Assembly: GCA_016191115.1 (NCBI GenBank)
Contig: JACPPG010000060.1
Span: 1-64,000 of the forward strand
Direction: 5' to 3'
From: Planctomycetia bacterium
GTDB lineage: Bacteria; Planctomycetota; Planctomycetia; Pirellulales; JACPPG01
DNA length: 64,000 nucleotides
Both the position numbers and the translations under genes were made by a program. Under the pieces are notes generated by a model that was given only the letters and a program-made list of their open reading frames with translations, was not told where the DNA came from and did no database searches. Of this stretch, positions 45,213 through 54,107 are shown piece by piece; positions within the stretch are counted from its first letter, which is position 1; each line of letters starts with the position of its first letter.

Positions 45213-45242
45213 TTGAACGGTTTCACCCCAGCGGTTTATACT
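45213..45242 (+). promoter_or_regulatory. Promoter for the rpmJ-rpsM-rpsK-rpsD-rpoA-rplQ part
   Basis: TTGAAC (45213-45218) and TATACT (45237-45242) are 18 bp apart, 49 nt before rpmJ. It would keep the alpha-operon genes expressed despite the inserted element. Confidence 0.65.
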
Positions 45243-45291
45243 GATTCGCTTTCGATTTGCGATTCGGTCCGTTCGAATAGGCCAAAGGCTT

Positions 45292-45405
45292 ATGAAGGTT
45301 CGCGCCAGCATCAAGCGGATTTGCGAGAGCTGCAAGATCGTCCGCCGCCGCGGAGTGGTGTACGTGGTGTGCAGCAATCCGCGCCATAAGCAGCGCCAGG
45401 GATGA
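45292..45405 (+). CDS. rpmJ: Ribosomal protein bL36
   Basis: 37 residues, the shortest gene in the window. [20 protein letters not shown] followed by [16 protein letters not shown] is the standard sequence, with the zinc ligands Cys11, Cys14, Cys27 and His32. It heads the alpha-operon part. The next gene follows after 133 nt with no recognised element between. Confidence 0.97.
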   Translation: MKVRASIKRICESCKIVRRRGVVYVVCSNPRHKQRQG

Positions 45406-45538
45406 CGGCTCCGAATTCGTCGATCGCTCTCGAAATGGTTTCACCGTTGGGATCAGGCATTTGCGGGGGCCGGGCTTGGCCGGCGGCCTTCGCGCAAGTC
45501 GTGGTTGGGTTCGCTCCGCGTCTTGAATAGGAAATCGT

Positions 45539-45922
45539 ATGCCGCGCTTACTTGGAGTCGACATTCCTAGCGATCGCCCGACGGTGATCTCGCTGACGTA
45601 CCTGTACGGCGTCGGGCCGAAGGTGGCGCGCGAGCTGTGCCACAAGGCGGGGGTCGATCCGCACGCCCGGGCGCGCGATCTGGCGGAAGACGAAGTGGCG
45701 CGGATCGCGGCGCTGTTGGACAAGGACTACGTGGTCGAGGGGCAACTGCGCCGGCAGGTGGCTCAGAACATCGCCCGCCTGCGCGACATCGGCTGTTACC
45801 GCGGGATTCGTCATCGGCGCGGTCTGCCGGTGCGTGGGCAGCGGACGCGGACCAATGCCCGCACCCGCAAGGGACCCAAGAAGACGGTCGCCGGCAAGAA
45901 GGGCGTGAAGGACTTGAAGTAG
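45539..45922 (+). CDS. rpsM: Ribosomal protein uS13
   Basis: 127 residues. It contacts uL5 and uL31 across the subunit bridge. [37 protein letters not shown] and [35 protein letters not shown] are diagnostic. Confidence 0.97.
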   Translation: MPRLLGVDIPSDRPTVISLTYLYGVGPKVARELCHKAGVDPHARARDLAEDEVARIAALLDKDYVVEGQLRRQVAQNIARLRDIGCYRGIRHRRGLPVRGQRTRTNARTRKGPKKTVAGKKGVKDLK

Positions 45923-45989
45923 CAGGTCGAGCCGCCGGCGTGGCGGTCGAGTTTTCTTCGCAACAGCACGGCACGAACCAATTTCGAGC

Positions 45990-46370
45990 ATGGGAAAAAG
46001 CAAACGACGCAAAGTTCGCCGCAACGTCACGCTGGGAATCGCCCACGTGCGCGCCACCTTCAACAATACGACGGTGACCATCACCGACAGCAAGGGGGAT
46101 ACGCTGTGCTGGGCGAGCGCGGGCACGAGCGGCTTCAAGGGAAGCCGCAAGAGCACGCCGTTCGCCGGACAGTGCGCCGCGCAGCAAGCCGCGGAGAAGG
46201 CCTCTAAGTTCGGCGTCAAGGAAGTGGAAGTCAAGGTGAAGGGGCCAGGCAGCGGCCGCGAGAGCGCGGTCACCGCCCTGCAATCCGCCGGCTTGAACGT
46301 GAAAAGCATCGAGGACGTCACTCCGCTGCCGCACAACGGTTGCCGTCCTCCCAAGAAACGCCGGGTGTAA
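45990..46370 (+). CDS. rpsK: Ribosomal protein uS11
   Basis: 126 residues. It lies in the platform by the mRNA exit. [49 protein letters not shown] and [18 protein letters not shown] identify it. Confidence 0.97.
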   Translation: MGKSKRRKVRRNVTLGIAHVRATFNNTTVTITDSKGDTLCWASAGTSGFKGSRKSTPFAGQCAAQQAAEKASKFGVKEVEVKVKGPGSGRESAVTALQSAGLNVKSIEDVTPLPHNGCRPPKKRRV

Positions 46371-46433
46371 ACCCACCCGCGACCTGAAATTCGTATCTCC
46401 CTTCCCACCGCACAAGATCACGACTGAATCGTC

Positions 46434-47060
46434 ATGGCTCGTCACACGGGACCCGTTTGCCGACTCTGCCGCCGCGAGGGCATGAAGCTGTTCCTCAAGG
46501 GAACGCGCTGCGATACGCCCAAGTGCGCCATCGAGCGGCGCGATGCGCCGCCGGGCATGCAACAGGCGCGCCGCGGCAAGCTTACCGACTACGGACAACA
46601 CCTCCGCGAGAAGCAGAAGGTGAAGCATTACTATGGCGTCCTGGAGCGGCAGTTTCGCCGCTACTTCGCCGAAGCCGAACGCTCCAAGGGCAACACGGGC
46701 GAAACGCTCATGAGCTTGCTCGAGCGGCGGCTGGACAACGTCGTACACCGCCTCGGCTTCGGCCAAAGCCGCGCCCAGGCCCGGCAATTGGTCACGCACG
46801 GACATATCACCGTCAACGGCCAGCACGTGGACATCCCCAGCTACTTGCTCAAGCCGGGGGACGTGATCCGCGTCAAGAATCGCAAGAAGAGCCTGCAAGC
46901 CGTCCAGGCGAACCTGGCGGAGACGGGTCGCGACGTTCCCGACTTTCTTACCCGCGCGGACGGGCCCATGCCGGAAGGCCGAATCACTCGGCTGCCGGAG
47001 GCGATGGATGTCTCGATTCCGGTGCAGACGCAACTGATTATCGAATTGTGCTCCAAGTAG
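46434..47060 (+). CDS. rpsD: Ribosomal protein uS4
   Basis: 208 residues. It is a primary 16S binder and decoding-fidelity protein. MARHTGPVCRLCRREGMKLFLKG, the cysteine-containing N-terminus with CDTPKCAIERR, and the S4 domain LERRLDNVVHRLGFGQSRAQARQLVTHGHITVNGQHVDIPSYLLKPGDVI are clear. Confidence 0.97.
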   Translation: MARHTGPVCRLCRREGMKLFLKGTRCDTPKCAIERRDAPPGMQQARRGKLTDYGQHLREKQKVKHYYGVLERQFRRYFAEAERSKGNTGETLMSLLERRLDNVVHRLGFGQSRAQARQLVTHGHITVNGQHVDIPSYLLKPGDVIRVKNRKKSLQAVQANLAETGRDVPDFLTRADGPMPEGRITRLPEAMDVSIPVQTQLIIELCSK

Positions 47061-47212
47061 TGGGGAGCGATGGGCCGCCGGACGCCGCGGTTTGTTCCGC
47101 CGCCGTCTGGCCAACAGCATGAGTTAGCCAATTTTTTTCGATTCGTGGCCGCCGTCCGAACGGCGCGGCCGTGCGTTGTCGAGAAGCCGCTCTTTTTTCC
47201 GGGAGGCTTGTA

Positions 47213-48202
47213 ATGCGAATTCGCTGGCGCGGGCTCGAATTGCCCAGTGTCGTCACTTGCGACCAGAAAACCTTGACGTCGTCCTATGGAAAGTTCGTGG
47301 CGGAACCGTTCGAGCGCGGTTTCGGCGTGACCGTGGGCAACAGCCTCCGGCGGATCCTGCTGTCGAGCCTCGAGGGGAGCGCGATCACGCAGATCAAGAT
47401 CCACAGCGCCCAGCACGAGTTCACCACGCTCCCCGGCGTCGTCGAGGACATGACCGACGTCGTGCTTAACGTCAAGTCGCTGGTTGTGAAGAACTACAGC
47501 GATTCGACGCGCGTCATCCGCGTCGAAAAGAATGCCAAGGGGGTCGTCACCGGCCACGACGTGCAAACCGACGACGCCGTGGAGGTGATCAACAAGAACC
47601 ACGTGATCGCCACGCTCACCGACGACGTGCCCTTCGTGGTGGAAATGGTCGTGGAGAATGGCCGCGGCTACGTGCCGGCCAACGAGCACACCCCCCAGGC
47701 GCAGGAGATCGGCATCATTCCGGTCGACGCCGTGTATAGCCCGGTCGTGCGCGTTCGCTACGAGATCGAGGAGACGCGCGTCGGCCAGAAGACCAACTAC
47801 GACAAGTTGACCATGGAGATTTGGACGAACGGCTCGGTCGGGCCGGAAATGGCGCTGGTCGAAGCGGCGAAGATTCTGCGCAAGCACCTCAACCCGTTCA
47901 TCCAATACAGCGAGCTGGGCTCCAGCGTCCACGCCGAGGGACGGTCGACGAGCGGCGCCAGCGACGTGGCCGTCGAATCGAAGTTGAACATGAGCCTGGC
48001 CGAATTGAACCTGTCGGTGCGGGCCACGAATTGCCTGGAATCGGAGAATATCCACACGGTTCGGGATCTCGTCGTGCGCAACGAGGATCAACTGCTCGAA
48101 GTTCGTAACTTCGGCGAAACCACGCTCAACGAGGTCCGCGAGAAACTTACCGAACTGGGACTAAGGCTGGGCATGCGGTTGCCGGCGCCGATGTCGATCT
48201 GA
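47213..48202 (+). CDS. rpoA: RNA polymerase alpha subunit
   Basis: 329 residues. It forms the assembly platform of RNA polymerase. The N-terminal dimer domain has [32 protein letters not shown]. The C-terminal domain (about 255-320) has [48 protein letters not shown], which binds UP elements. ATG at 47213 follows a strong GGGAGG; the longer frame was rejected. Confidence 0.98.
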   Translation: MRIRWRGLELPSVVTCDQKTLTSSYGKFVAEPFERGFGVTVGNSLRRILLSSLEGSAITQIKIHSAQHEFTTLPGVVEDMTDVVLNVKSLVVKNYSDSTRVIRVEKNAKGVVTGHDVQTDDAVEVINKNHVIATLTDDVPFVVEMVVENGRGYVPANEHTPQAQEIGIIPVDAVYSPVVRVRYEIEETRVGQKTNYDKLTMEIWTNGSVGPEMALVEAAKILRKHLNPFIQYSELGSSVHAEGRSTSGASDVAVESKLNMSLAELNLSVRATNCLESENIHTVRDLVVRNEDQLLEVRNFGETTLNEVREKLTELGLRLGMRLPAPMSI

Positions 48203-48280
48203 CGTCCCCGCGCCAAATCGCGATTCGCCGCCGCCCGTTTCGCTCTCGATTCCCGCAACATTTTCAACGCCTGCACCACC

Positions 48281-48934
48281 ATGAGACACCGAAATCGAGG
48301 CCGCAAGCTTGGCCGTTCCCCCAGCCATCAGCGGGCCCTGCTGCGCAATCTTGCCAGCGCCCTGTTTCTGACGGAGCGCGACGCCGAGTTCGACGACAAC
48401 AAGCCCAACATCAAAGGCCGTATCATCACGACCCTGCAAAAGGCCAAGGAAGTGCGGCCGTTGGTCGAGAAGTGCGTGACGATCGCCTGTCGCACCCTGC
48501 CGCAAGAGGAAGCCGCGCGGCAGTTTGCCACCACGGCCCGCCACGACTCGCCAGAGTGGCGCACGTGGCGCACGAGCGACCGGTGGCGAAAGTGGAACCA
48601 GGCCATTTCCCCGGTTGTGGCGGCTCGCCGCCGCGCGCTCGAATTGTTGGGCGACAAACAAGCGGTCCGCGTGCTCTTTGAAACGATCGCTCCGCGCTTT
48701 GCCGACCGGGCAGGCGGCTACACGCGCGTCGTCCGCCTCGCCAAGCCGCGGCTGGGGGACGCCGGCACGCGCGCTCTCATCGAACTGGTCGGCGTGCGCG
48801 ACCGCGTGACCCAACGGGCGCCGGCTCCGAAATTCGAGACGAGCGCCGAAGAAAAGCCATCGGCGCGCGCGAAAACCAAGGAAGCCTCGTCAAAGGCGAA
48901 GGACGAAGAGTCCGCCGAGGAGAGCAAGGAATAG
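48281..48934 (+). CDS. rplQ: Ribosomal protein bL17, enlarged
   Basis: 217 residues against about 120-130 in most bacteria. The N-terminal MRHRNRGRKLGRSPSHQRALLRNLASALFLTE is standard. The bL17 fold is interrupted around residues 75-125 by a Trp/Arg-rich stretch (SPEWRTWRTSDRWRKWNQ), resumes at YTRVVRLAKPRLGDAGTRALIELV, and ends in a Lys/Glu/Ser tail of about 40 residues. It closes the ribosomal cluster. Confidence 0.95.
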   Translation: MRHRNRGRKLGRSPSHQRALLRNLASALFLTERDAEFDDNKPNIKGRIITTLQKAKEVRPLVEKCVTIACRTLPQEEAARQFATTARHDSPEWRTWRTSDRWRKWNQAISPVVAARRRALELLGDKQAVRVLFETIAPRFADRAGGYTRVVRLAKPRLGDAGTRALIELVGVRDRVTQRAPAPKFETSAEEKPSARAKTKEASSKAKDEESAEESKE

Positions 48935-48951
48935 CCTACAGGGCGCGTCCG

Positions 48952-49608
48952 ATGCGAGGCGAAATGGATTCTCGCGGTGGGGACGGCGTCGTTCAGCGGC
49001 TGCCGCGAAAGCACGTGGCCGCTCCCCCGGGCTTCGATTTCACGAAGCACGTTCGCCATTTGTGCGGCGATATCGTCAGCCGTCTCGGCGATCTGCGGCA
49101 CGTCGACATGGCACGCGTTGCCGTCCGCGTTTGCCAGACGCGTCGCCGCGGCCGTCACGGGCTGCATGCCAGCCTGACGCCGCTGCGTTTCGAAGGCGGG
49201 CGACGGGAAGTCGTCCGCCGCGGCCGCACCTGGACCATCCGTCCGTTGCTCGACGCGGCGGGGCTGGAGATGCTGTACCTGCTGAGTTTCTACTTGCCGC
49301 GTTTTTGCGATCAGCCCTTCGAGGAGAAGTTGGCTACCGTCATGCACGAGCTGTGGCACATCGGTCCAAGCTTCGACGGCGATATCCGCCGTCTGCCGGG
49401 CCGATGCTACGCCCACGGCCGGCGCGAGCACGACTTCCACGTCGCCATGCATCAAACGGTCCAGCAATGGCTCGCGCTTGGACCACCGGCGGAACTGCAC
49501 GAGTTTCTGCGCTGCGACTTTGGCCAGCTTCGCCGCCAACACGGCGGCGTCCACGGGATAAAGATTCCAACGCCCAAGCTCGTGCTCGTGGCTGCCAGCA
49601 AAGGGTGA
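48952..49608 (+). CDS. Putative metallopeptidase with HELWH motif
   Basis: 218 residues. The zinc-protease-like motif HELWH lies at residues 132-136 (KLATVMHELWHIGPSFDGDIRRL), with a further His-rich YAHGRREHDFHVAM about 20 residues on that may give the third ligand. FEEKLATVMHELWHI resembles a family annotated as putative phage metallopeptidases, but I cannot name it firmly. No signal peptide, so probably cytoplasmic. It starts 17 nt after rplQ and is probably read through from the ribosomal cluster. ATG at 48964 is an alternative start. Confidence 0.62.
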   Translation: MRGEMDSRGGDGVVQRLPRKHVAAPPGFDFTKHVRHLCGDIVSRLGDLRHVDMARVAVRVCQTRRRGRHGLHASLTPLRFEGGRREVVRRGRTWTIRPLLDAAGLEMLYLLSFYLPRFCDQPFEEKLATVMHELWHIGPSFDGDIRRLPGRCYAHGRREHDFHVAMHQTVQQWLALGPPAELHEFLRCDFGQLRRQHGGVHGIKIPTPKLVLVAASKG

Positions 49609-49762
49609 GCCGCCGCCTGCAACTTGGCCCTCCGACGATGTCCGAGTTTGCCCAGGTTAACGCGCTGGGCAGGGGAGAAGCCGCGTTGACGCCGCAGGCG
49701 CGGCCGGGTAGCCTCTGGCCCTTCTTTGTTTCTACCCTTCCCTTTCCGGCCCACGGTGGTGC

Positions 49763-50692
49763 ATGCATACGCCTGGCATGTCGCTGCGCCTGCGCGCGCT
49801 CGGGGTCGGCCTTGCACTGGCCGCGACGTGCGTTGGCTGCGCCAAGGTGCCTACCACGGGGCACTCGCCCCTTATGTCGGCCGCGCTAGTGCACGATACG
49901 GTCGCCTTGGAGAAGATTTCGGTCCGTCGTCCACTCGGCGACCCCGTAATGAACGATGAGATGTGGAACGAGATCGATGAGCAGTGCCTCCCGGCCGAGC
50001 TGCGGACGCGCTTGGCGGCCAACGGATTTCGAGCCGGGATCGTCCGCGCCCAACTGCCCGAGCAACTCGATCAACTGCTGCGAGAGGAGCCGCATCCGCG
50101 TCCGGCGTGTGGAGCGTCCGCGGCGCCGGTCGCGTCGGCGCAAAGCATGCTTGAGGCCAAGACGGTGGACGTGGTGAACGAGTCGAAGGTTCGCCGCGGC
50201 CTGTTGCAGACGCGCGCCGGCCATCGCGCCACGATCATCACCGCAGGCGAGAACGCGCGCATCCCGCAGATCTCCATGCTCTTGCGCGGCGATGACGGCC
50301 GTGTGACCGGCCGCTCTTTCGAAAAATGCATGAGCGTGCTGGCCCTGCGGGCGTTTCCCGAGCATGACGGCCGGGTGCGCGTCGAGCTCGTGCCCGAGAT
50401 CGAGCACGGCGACGCCCGCCAGCTCTACACCGCCAGCGACGGCATGTTCAAAATCGAGTTCCGGCCGGCCACCGAGGTGTTCAAGGATCTGAAGCTCGAC
50501 GCGGCGCTTTCGCCCGGCGAGATGCTCGTCTTGGCGAGCCGCGCCGACCGATCCGGCAGCCTGGGCCATCACTTTCTCACCGAGCAGCTCAACGGTGCGC
50601 CGCGGGAGCAGAAGCTGATTCTGATCCGCCTGGCACACTCACCGGGCGACGACCGATTCCACGGCGACGACCTGCCGCCGGCGGCACGGTAG
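49763..50692 (+). CDS. Probable lipoprotein of unknown function
   Basis: 309 residues. The N-terminus is a signal peptide (RLRALGVGLALAATCVGCAK). Cys26 could be lipidated, but the -3 residue is also Cys rather than Leu or Val, so the lipobox is imperfect. The body contains RPLGDPVMNDEMWNEIDEQCLP, LLQTRAGHRATIITA and FKIEFRPATEVFKDLKLDAALSPGEMLVLASR. No family was recognised. The start may be the ATG five codons later. Confidence 0.65.
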   Translation: MHTPGMSLRLRALGVGLALAATCVGCAKVPTTGHSPLMSAALVHDTVALEKISVRRPLGDPVMNDEMWNEIDEQCLPAELRTRLAANGFRAGIVRAQLPEQLDQLLREEPHPRPACGASAAPVASAQSMLEAKTVDVVNESKVRRGLLQTRAGHRATIITAGENARIPQISMLLRGDDGRVTGRSFEKCMSVLALRAFPEHDGRVRVELVPEIEHGDARQLYTASDGMFKIEFRPATEVFKDLKLDAALSPGEMLVLASRADRSGSLGHHFLTEQLNGAPREQKLILIRLAHSPGDDRFHGDDLPPAAR

Positions 50693-50832
50693 ACGGGAAA
50701 GCCCGACGCCTGTGGCGCCGCGCTTGCGAAACCCACGGGTGGCAAGAGCGTGGGCTTGGCTGTCGCACGATTGTCGGACTTTTGCAAAGCGCGCTCGTGG
50801 CGAAGATGCCGCGCCGATTGAGCTGGGCCAGC

Positions 50833-51825
50833 TCACGCACGCACGGCAAGCGCCGCGCGGACCGCTTCCAGTTGCCCGGCCGAGCCGAGCATTCGGTTCT
50901 TGTGGGCGATGAAGGCGGCGTATTCGGCCATGAACGGTTTGCCCGGCGTGCGGGGATCGAAGTCCCCCGGCTTGTCGCGGAATGTCTCGCGATAAATCGC
51001 GCACCAGATGAGCCGTCCGTCGGTGTCGATGTTGACTTTCGTCACGCCCAACTTCGCCGCGGGCAGATAGTCCTTTTCCGGCACGCCGCTCGTGTCGGGC
51101 AGCTTGCCGCCGGAAGCGTTGATGCGATCGACCCACTCCTTCGGCACGCTCGAAGATCCGTGCATCACCAGCGGGAACCCCGGCATCAATTTCTGAATGG
51201 CGGCGATGCGGTCGAAGTGCAATCCTTGCTTGCCCGCGAACTTGTACGCGCCGTGCGAGGTGCCGATGGCCACGGCCAGCGAGTCGCAGCCACTCCGCTC
51301 GGCGAACTCGACGGCCTGATCGGGATCGGTGAGACAGGCGTGCTCCGCCGAAACCGCGATGTCCTCCTCGACGCCGCCGAGCATTCCCAGTTCGGCCTCG
51401 ACGGAGATTCCTTTCTCGTGGGCCCGCTCGACGACGCGGCGCGTCGTGGCGATGTTCTTGTCGAACGGCTCGTGCGAGGCGTCGATCATCACCGAGGAAT
51501 AGAATCCGCTATCGATGCAGTCGTACGCCGCTTCTTCCGTGCCGTGGTCCAAGTGTACGGCAAAGATCGCGTCGGCAAAGACGTCCTCGGCAGTGCGGAT
51601 CATCGCCTCGAGAAACCGCTTGTCGGTGTACGACCTGGCGCCGCGCGAAATCTGGATGATAAAGGGCGCGCTCGCGGCCGCGTCGACTGGGTCGTCGTTC
51701 GATCCCTTCTTTCCCAGGCAACCGCGAAACAGCCCGACGGTCTGCTCCAGGTTGTTGATGTTATAGGCCCCCACGGCGTAGCGGCCGTAGGCCTGCTCGA
51801 ACAGTTCCTTCGTGGTGACGATCAT
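50833..51825 (-). CDS. fba: Class II fructose-bisphosphate aldolase
   Basis: 330 residues. This zinc aldolase cleaves fructose-1,6-bisphosphate in glycolysis. The zinc ligands are in AVHLDHGTEEAA (second His), AELGMLGGVEED, IGTSHGAYKF and LVMHGSSSVPKEW. The phosphate-binding VNIDTDGRL is present. Length and motifs fit the bacterial FbaA/CbbA type. AGGAG precedes the ATG. Single gene with its own promoter. Confidence 0.95.
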   Translation of the reverse strand: MIVTTKELFEQAYGRYAVGAYNINNLEQTVGLFRGCLGKKGSNDDPVDAAASAPFIIQISRGARSYTDKRFLEAMIRTAEDVFADAIFAVHLDHGTEEAAYDCIDSGFYSSVMIDASHEPFDKNIATTRRVVERAHEKGISVEAELGMLGGVEEDIAVSAEHACLTDPDQAVEFAERSGCDSLAVAIGTSHGAYKFAGKQGLHFDRIAAIQKLMPGFPLVMHGSSSVPKEWVDRINASGGKLPDTSGVPEKDYLPAAKLGVTKVNIDTDGRLIWCAIYRETFRDKPGDFDPRTPGKPFMAEYAAFIAHKNRMLGSAGQLEAVRAALAVRA

Positions 51826-51861
51826 GTGGGTCGCTCCTGAGCGGGTGCAGTCCCCGCTAGC

Positions 51862-51890
51862 ATTCTGTCGTCGACGCTCGCGGCGGTCAA
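51862..51890 (-). promoter_or_regulatory. Promoter of fba
   Basis: On the minus strand TTGACC (51885-51890) and CAGAAT (51862-51867) are 17 bp apart, 37 nt before the ATG. The -35 is 19 nt from the edge of the adjoining mobile element. Confidence 0.6.
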
Positions 51891-51909
51891 TTCATACGGG
51901 TTAGCGGTT

Positions 51910-52119
51910 CAGGGTCATTCTGTTTTTCAAAATGGCGAGGCGGGAAAATGGGACTGGCTCCGAGCATAAACAGCGCAAGTCCTTTCAGACCAACGTTGCG
52001 TCTCGGTGCCTGTCCCACTTTCCCGCCGGTGCGCCGCCGTCCAGCTTAAAATCCTTCCGAAGGACCTTCGGCCGAAAAATGTGCCTGTGCCCCTCTCCAA
52101 GGACTTTGCAGTTCTCCTG
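51910..52119 (-). mobile_element. Chimeric MITE-like element, family 1 joined to half of family 2 (copy G)
   Basis: Positions 51910-52046 are a family-1 copy (left end CAGGGTCATTCTG, TGGACGGC subtype) cut at GTCCAGCTT. It continues into the right half of a family-2 element (about 52047-52119) with CCGAAAAATGTGCCTG and the end GGACTTTGCAGTTCTCCTG. The whole is bracketed by GGTTAGCGGTT (51899-51909) and GGTTAGGGGTT (52120-52130), 10 of 11 identical, so the hybrid has one end from each family inside one target duplication. Confidence 0.8.
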
Positions 52120-52130
52120 GGTTAGGGGTT

Positions 52131-52260
52131 GGGGATTAGGGACTTCGCCCGCGTGAGTCGATGACGAGCGCAAGGGTTCGTTTCCGGTCTAGCATCCGAA
52201 CTCAAATTTGCGATTTGCGATTCCCTAGTCCCTAGCCCCTAGCCCCCAGTCCCTACTTCC
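52131..52260. repeat. CCCTAG-rich low-complexity stretch
   Basis: Between the mobile element and kdsD the sequence contains reiterated CTAGTCCCTAGCCCC and GGGGATTAGGGAC words of opposite strand, forming weak inverted repeats. Similar TAGTCCCTAACCTCCAACC words recur at 53385-53510. No gene is visible. Confidence 0.5.
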
Positions 52261-52279
52261 CTACTTCCCAACCCCTATC

Positions 52280-52308
52280 TTGTTGCGATTGGCCGGCCGC
52301 ACTACAAT
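52280..52308 (+). promoter_or_regulatory. Promoter of the kdsD-kdsC-lpt cluster
   Basis: TTGTTG (52280-52285) and TACAAT (52303-52308) are 17 bp apart, 60 nt before the kdsD start. The -10 is a good match, the -35 moderate. Confidence 0.5.
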
Positions 52309-52367
52309 CGCCGCCCCTTCACACCCCTTGCTTGCTAGCACATCCCTCGCCAAGGACACGTCTGCCG

Positions 52368-53402
52368 ATGACTAGCGACGCGGCGGTACCGCTCTCGCGG
52401 TTGACACCCTTCGAGCAGCTTCGTTATGCCCGCGAGATCATCCAGCTCGAAGGGCAGGCGCTCGACAGGCTAGCCGGCCGCTTGGGCCCGGAATTCTGCG
52501 AGGCGACCGAGCTGGTGAGCGCGTGCCAGGGAACGGTGGTCGTCACCGGCGTCGGCAAGGCCGGACTGATTGGCACGAAGATCTCGGCCACGCTGGCGTC
52601 GACAGGCACCCGCAGCATTTTCTTGCACCCGGTCGAAGCGATGCACGGCGATCTGGGCCGCGTCCGCGCCGGCGACGTGGTGCTGGCCCTGTCGCAAAGC
52701 GGCGAATCCGAAGAGGTGGTGCGACTGCTCCCTTCCCTGACACGGCTGGGCGTGCCGATCATCGCGGTTACTGGCCGCGCGACCAACACACTGGCTCGCG
52801 CCGCAACGGTCACGTTGACTCTGGGGCCGCTTCGAGAGGCGTGCCCCCTGGGCATGGCCCCCAGCACCAGCACGACGGCGATGCTGGCCGTGGGCGACGC
52901 GTTGGCCTTGGTGGCGATGCGGCTGGCGGGCTTTGGCCACCAGGATTTCGCGCTCGTGCACCCGGCCGGCGCGCTGGGTCGGCGCATGGCGCGCGTCGAG
53001 GACCAGATGCGCCCCTTGTCCGAGTGCCGGGTAGCGCGGGACTCGCAGATCGTGCGCGAGGTGTTCGCGGCGCTAGGCCGGCCCGGGCGGCGTAGCGGGG
53101 CGATCATGCTCGTCGACGCCGCGGGCGCGCTTTCGGGCATCTTTACCGATAGCGACCTGGCGCGGCTGTTTGAGAGTCGTCGCGACGGCGCGGTGGACGG
53201 GCCGATCCGCGAGGTGATGACGCGCGATCCGTGTACCGTGCCGGCCGGCGCGATGTTGACCGATGCCGTGGCCATCCTGGCGGAACGCAAAATCAGCGAG
53301 CTCCCGGTTGTCGACGCGCGCCGCGCGCCCGTCGGCTTGCTCGACATTACCGACGTGCTCGGTATGATGCCCGAGGAGCAGGGATCAGGGATCGGAGGTT
53401 AG
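52368..53402 (+). CDS. kdsD: Arabinose-5-phosphate isomerase KdsD
   Basis: 344 residues. It converts ribulose-5-phosphate to arabinose-5-phosphate, the first step to KDO for lipopolysaccharide. An SIS domain comes first (VVVTGVGKAGLIGTKISATLASTGTRSIFLHPVEAMHGDLG, LALSQSGESEEV). Two CBS domains follow (about 215-335: REVMTRDPCTVPAGAMLTDAVAILAERKISELPVVD). The HPAGALG link is typical. The last eight residues, EEQGSGIGG, are encoded by the start of a repeat stretch and may not be ancestral. Confidence 0.94.
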   Translation: MTSDAAVPLSRLTPFEQLRYAREIIQLEGQALDRLAGRLGPEFCEATELVSACQGTVVVTGVGKAGLIGTKISATLASTGTRSIFLHPVEAMHGDLGRVRAGDVVLALSQSGESEEVVRLLPSLTRLGVPIIAVTGRATNTLARAATVTLTLGPLREACPLGMAPSTSTTAMLAVGDALALVAMRLAGFGHQDFALVHPAGALGRRMARVEDQMRPLSECRVARDSQIVREVFAALGRPGRRSGAIMLVDAAGALSGIFTDSDLARLFESRRDGAVDGPIREVMTRDPCTVPAGAMLTDAVAILAERKISELPVVDARRAPVGLLDITDVLGMMPEEQGSGIGG

Positions 53403-53585
53403 CGATTCGGGAAGCAATTAGCGACTAGCAATTGGCCGGAGCTGGTGCCCGCGCCGAAGGGGACCGTACAAGTCTTCCTAGTCCCTAACCTCCAACCTCT
53501 AGTCCCTCATAGTCGACAGAGTTTGCCGCCGCGCGATGACTCACACGCGCCGCCGCGCGAACTCGCCCGAGACGCGGGTACGTAT
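53403..53585. repeat. CCCTAG-type repeat words between kdsD and kdsC
   Basis: AGGGATCAGGGATCGGAGG near 53385 and TAGTCCCTAACCTCCAACC near 53480 are partly complementary, giving a weak hairpin in the 183-nt gap. An open frame crosses it into kdsC but its translation does not resemble a KdsC N-terminus. Confidence 0.45.
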
Positions 53586-54107
53586 ATGACTGTAGCCAAG
53601 CGTTGCCAAGCCATCGAGCTGATCCTGGCCGACGTCGACGGCGTGCTGACCGACGGCAGCATCATCTTCGACAACGACGGCATCGAAACCAAACGCTTCC
53701 ATATTCGCGACGGGTTGGGGATTCGCTTGTGGCAAAAGGCGGGCGGGCGATTCGGCGTCATTACCGGCCGCAACTCGCACATCGTCAACCTCCGCGCCGC
53801 GGAGCTGGGTATCGACATCATCCGCCAGGGAACGGAAATGAAAGCCGCCGCCGCCCGAGAAGTCCTCGCCGAGCTGGGGCTGGCCGCCGAGCAGCTCTGC
53901 TATCTCGGCGACGACCTGCCGGACCTGGCCGCGATGCGCTTCGCCGGCCTGGGTGTGGCGGTGGCGGACGCTTGCGAGGAAGTGCGCCAAGCCGCGGACT
54001 ACGTGACCACCGTCGCGGGGGGGCACGGCGCCGTCCGCGAGACAATCGAAGTGATTCTCAAAGCCCAGCGGCGCTGGGACGAGTTGGTGCAGACGTATGC
54101 GCCCTAG
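53586..54107 (+). CDS. kdsC: KDO-8-phosphate phosphatase KdsC
   Basis: 173 residues. This HAD phosphatase makes free KDO. Motif I DVDGVLTDG at residues 16-24, motif II in FGVITGRNS, motif III Lys and motif IV in YLGDDLPDLAAM. Length is that of the C0-type tetrameric family. ATG at 53586 chosen. It overlaps the next gene by 11 nt. Confidence 0.95.
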   Translation: MTVAKRCQAIELILADVDGVLTDGSIIFDNDGIETKRFHIRDGLGIRLWQKAGGRFGVITGRNSHIVNLRAAELGIDIIRQGTEMKAAAAREVLAELGLAAEQLCYLGDDLPDLAAMRFAGLGVAVADACEEVRQAADYVTTVAGGHGAVRETIEVILKAQRRWDELVQTYAP

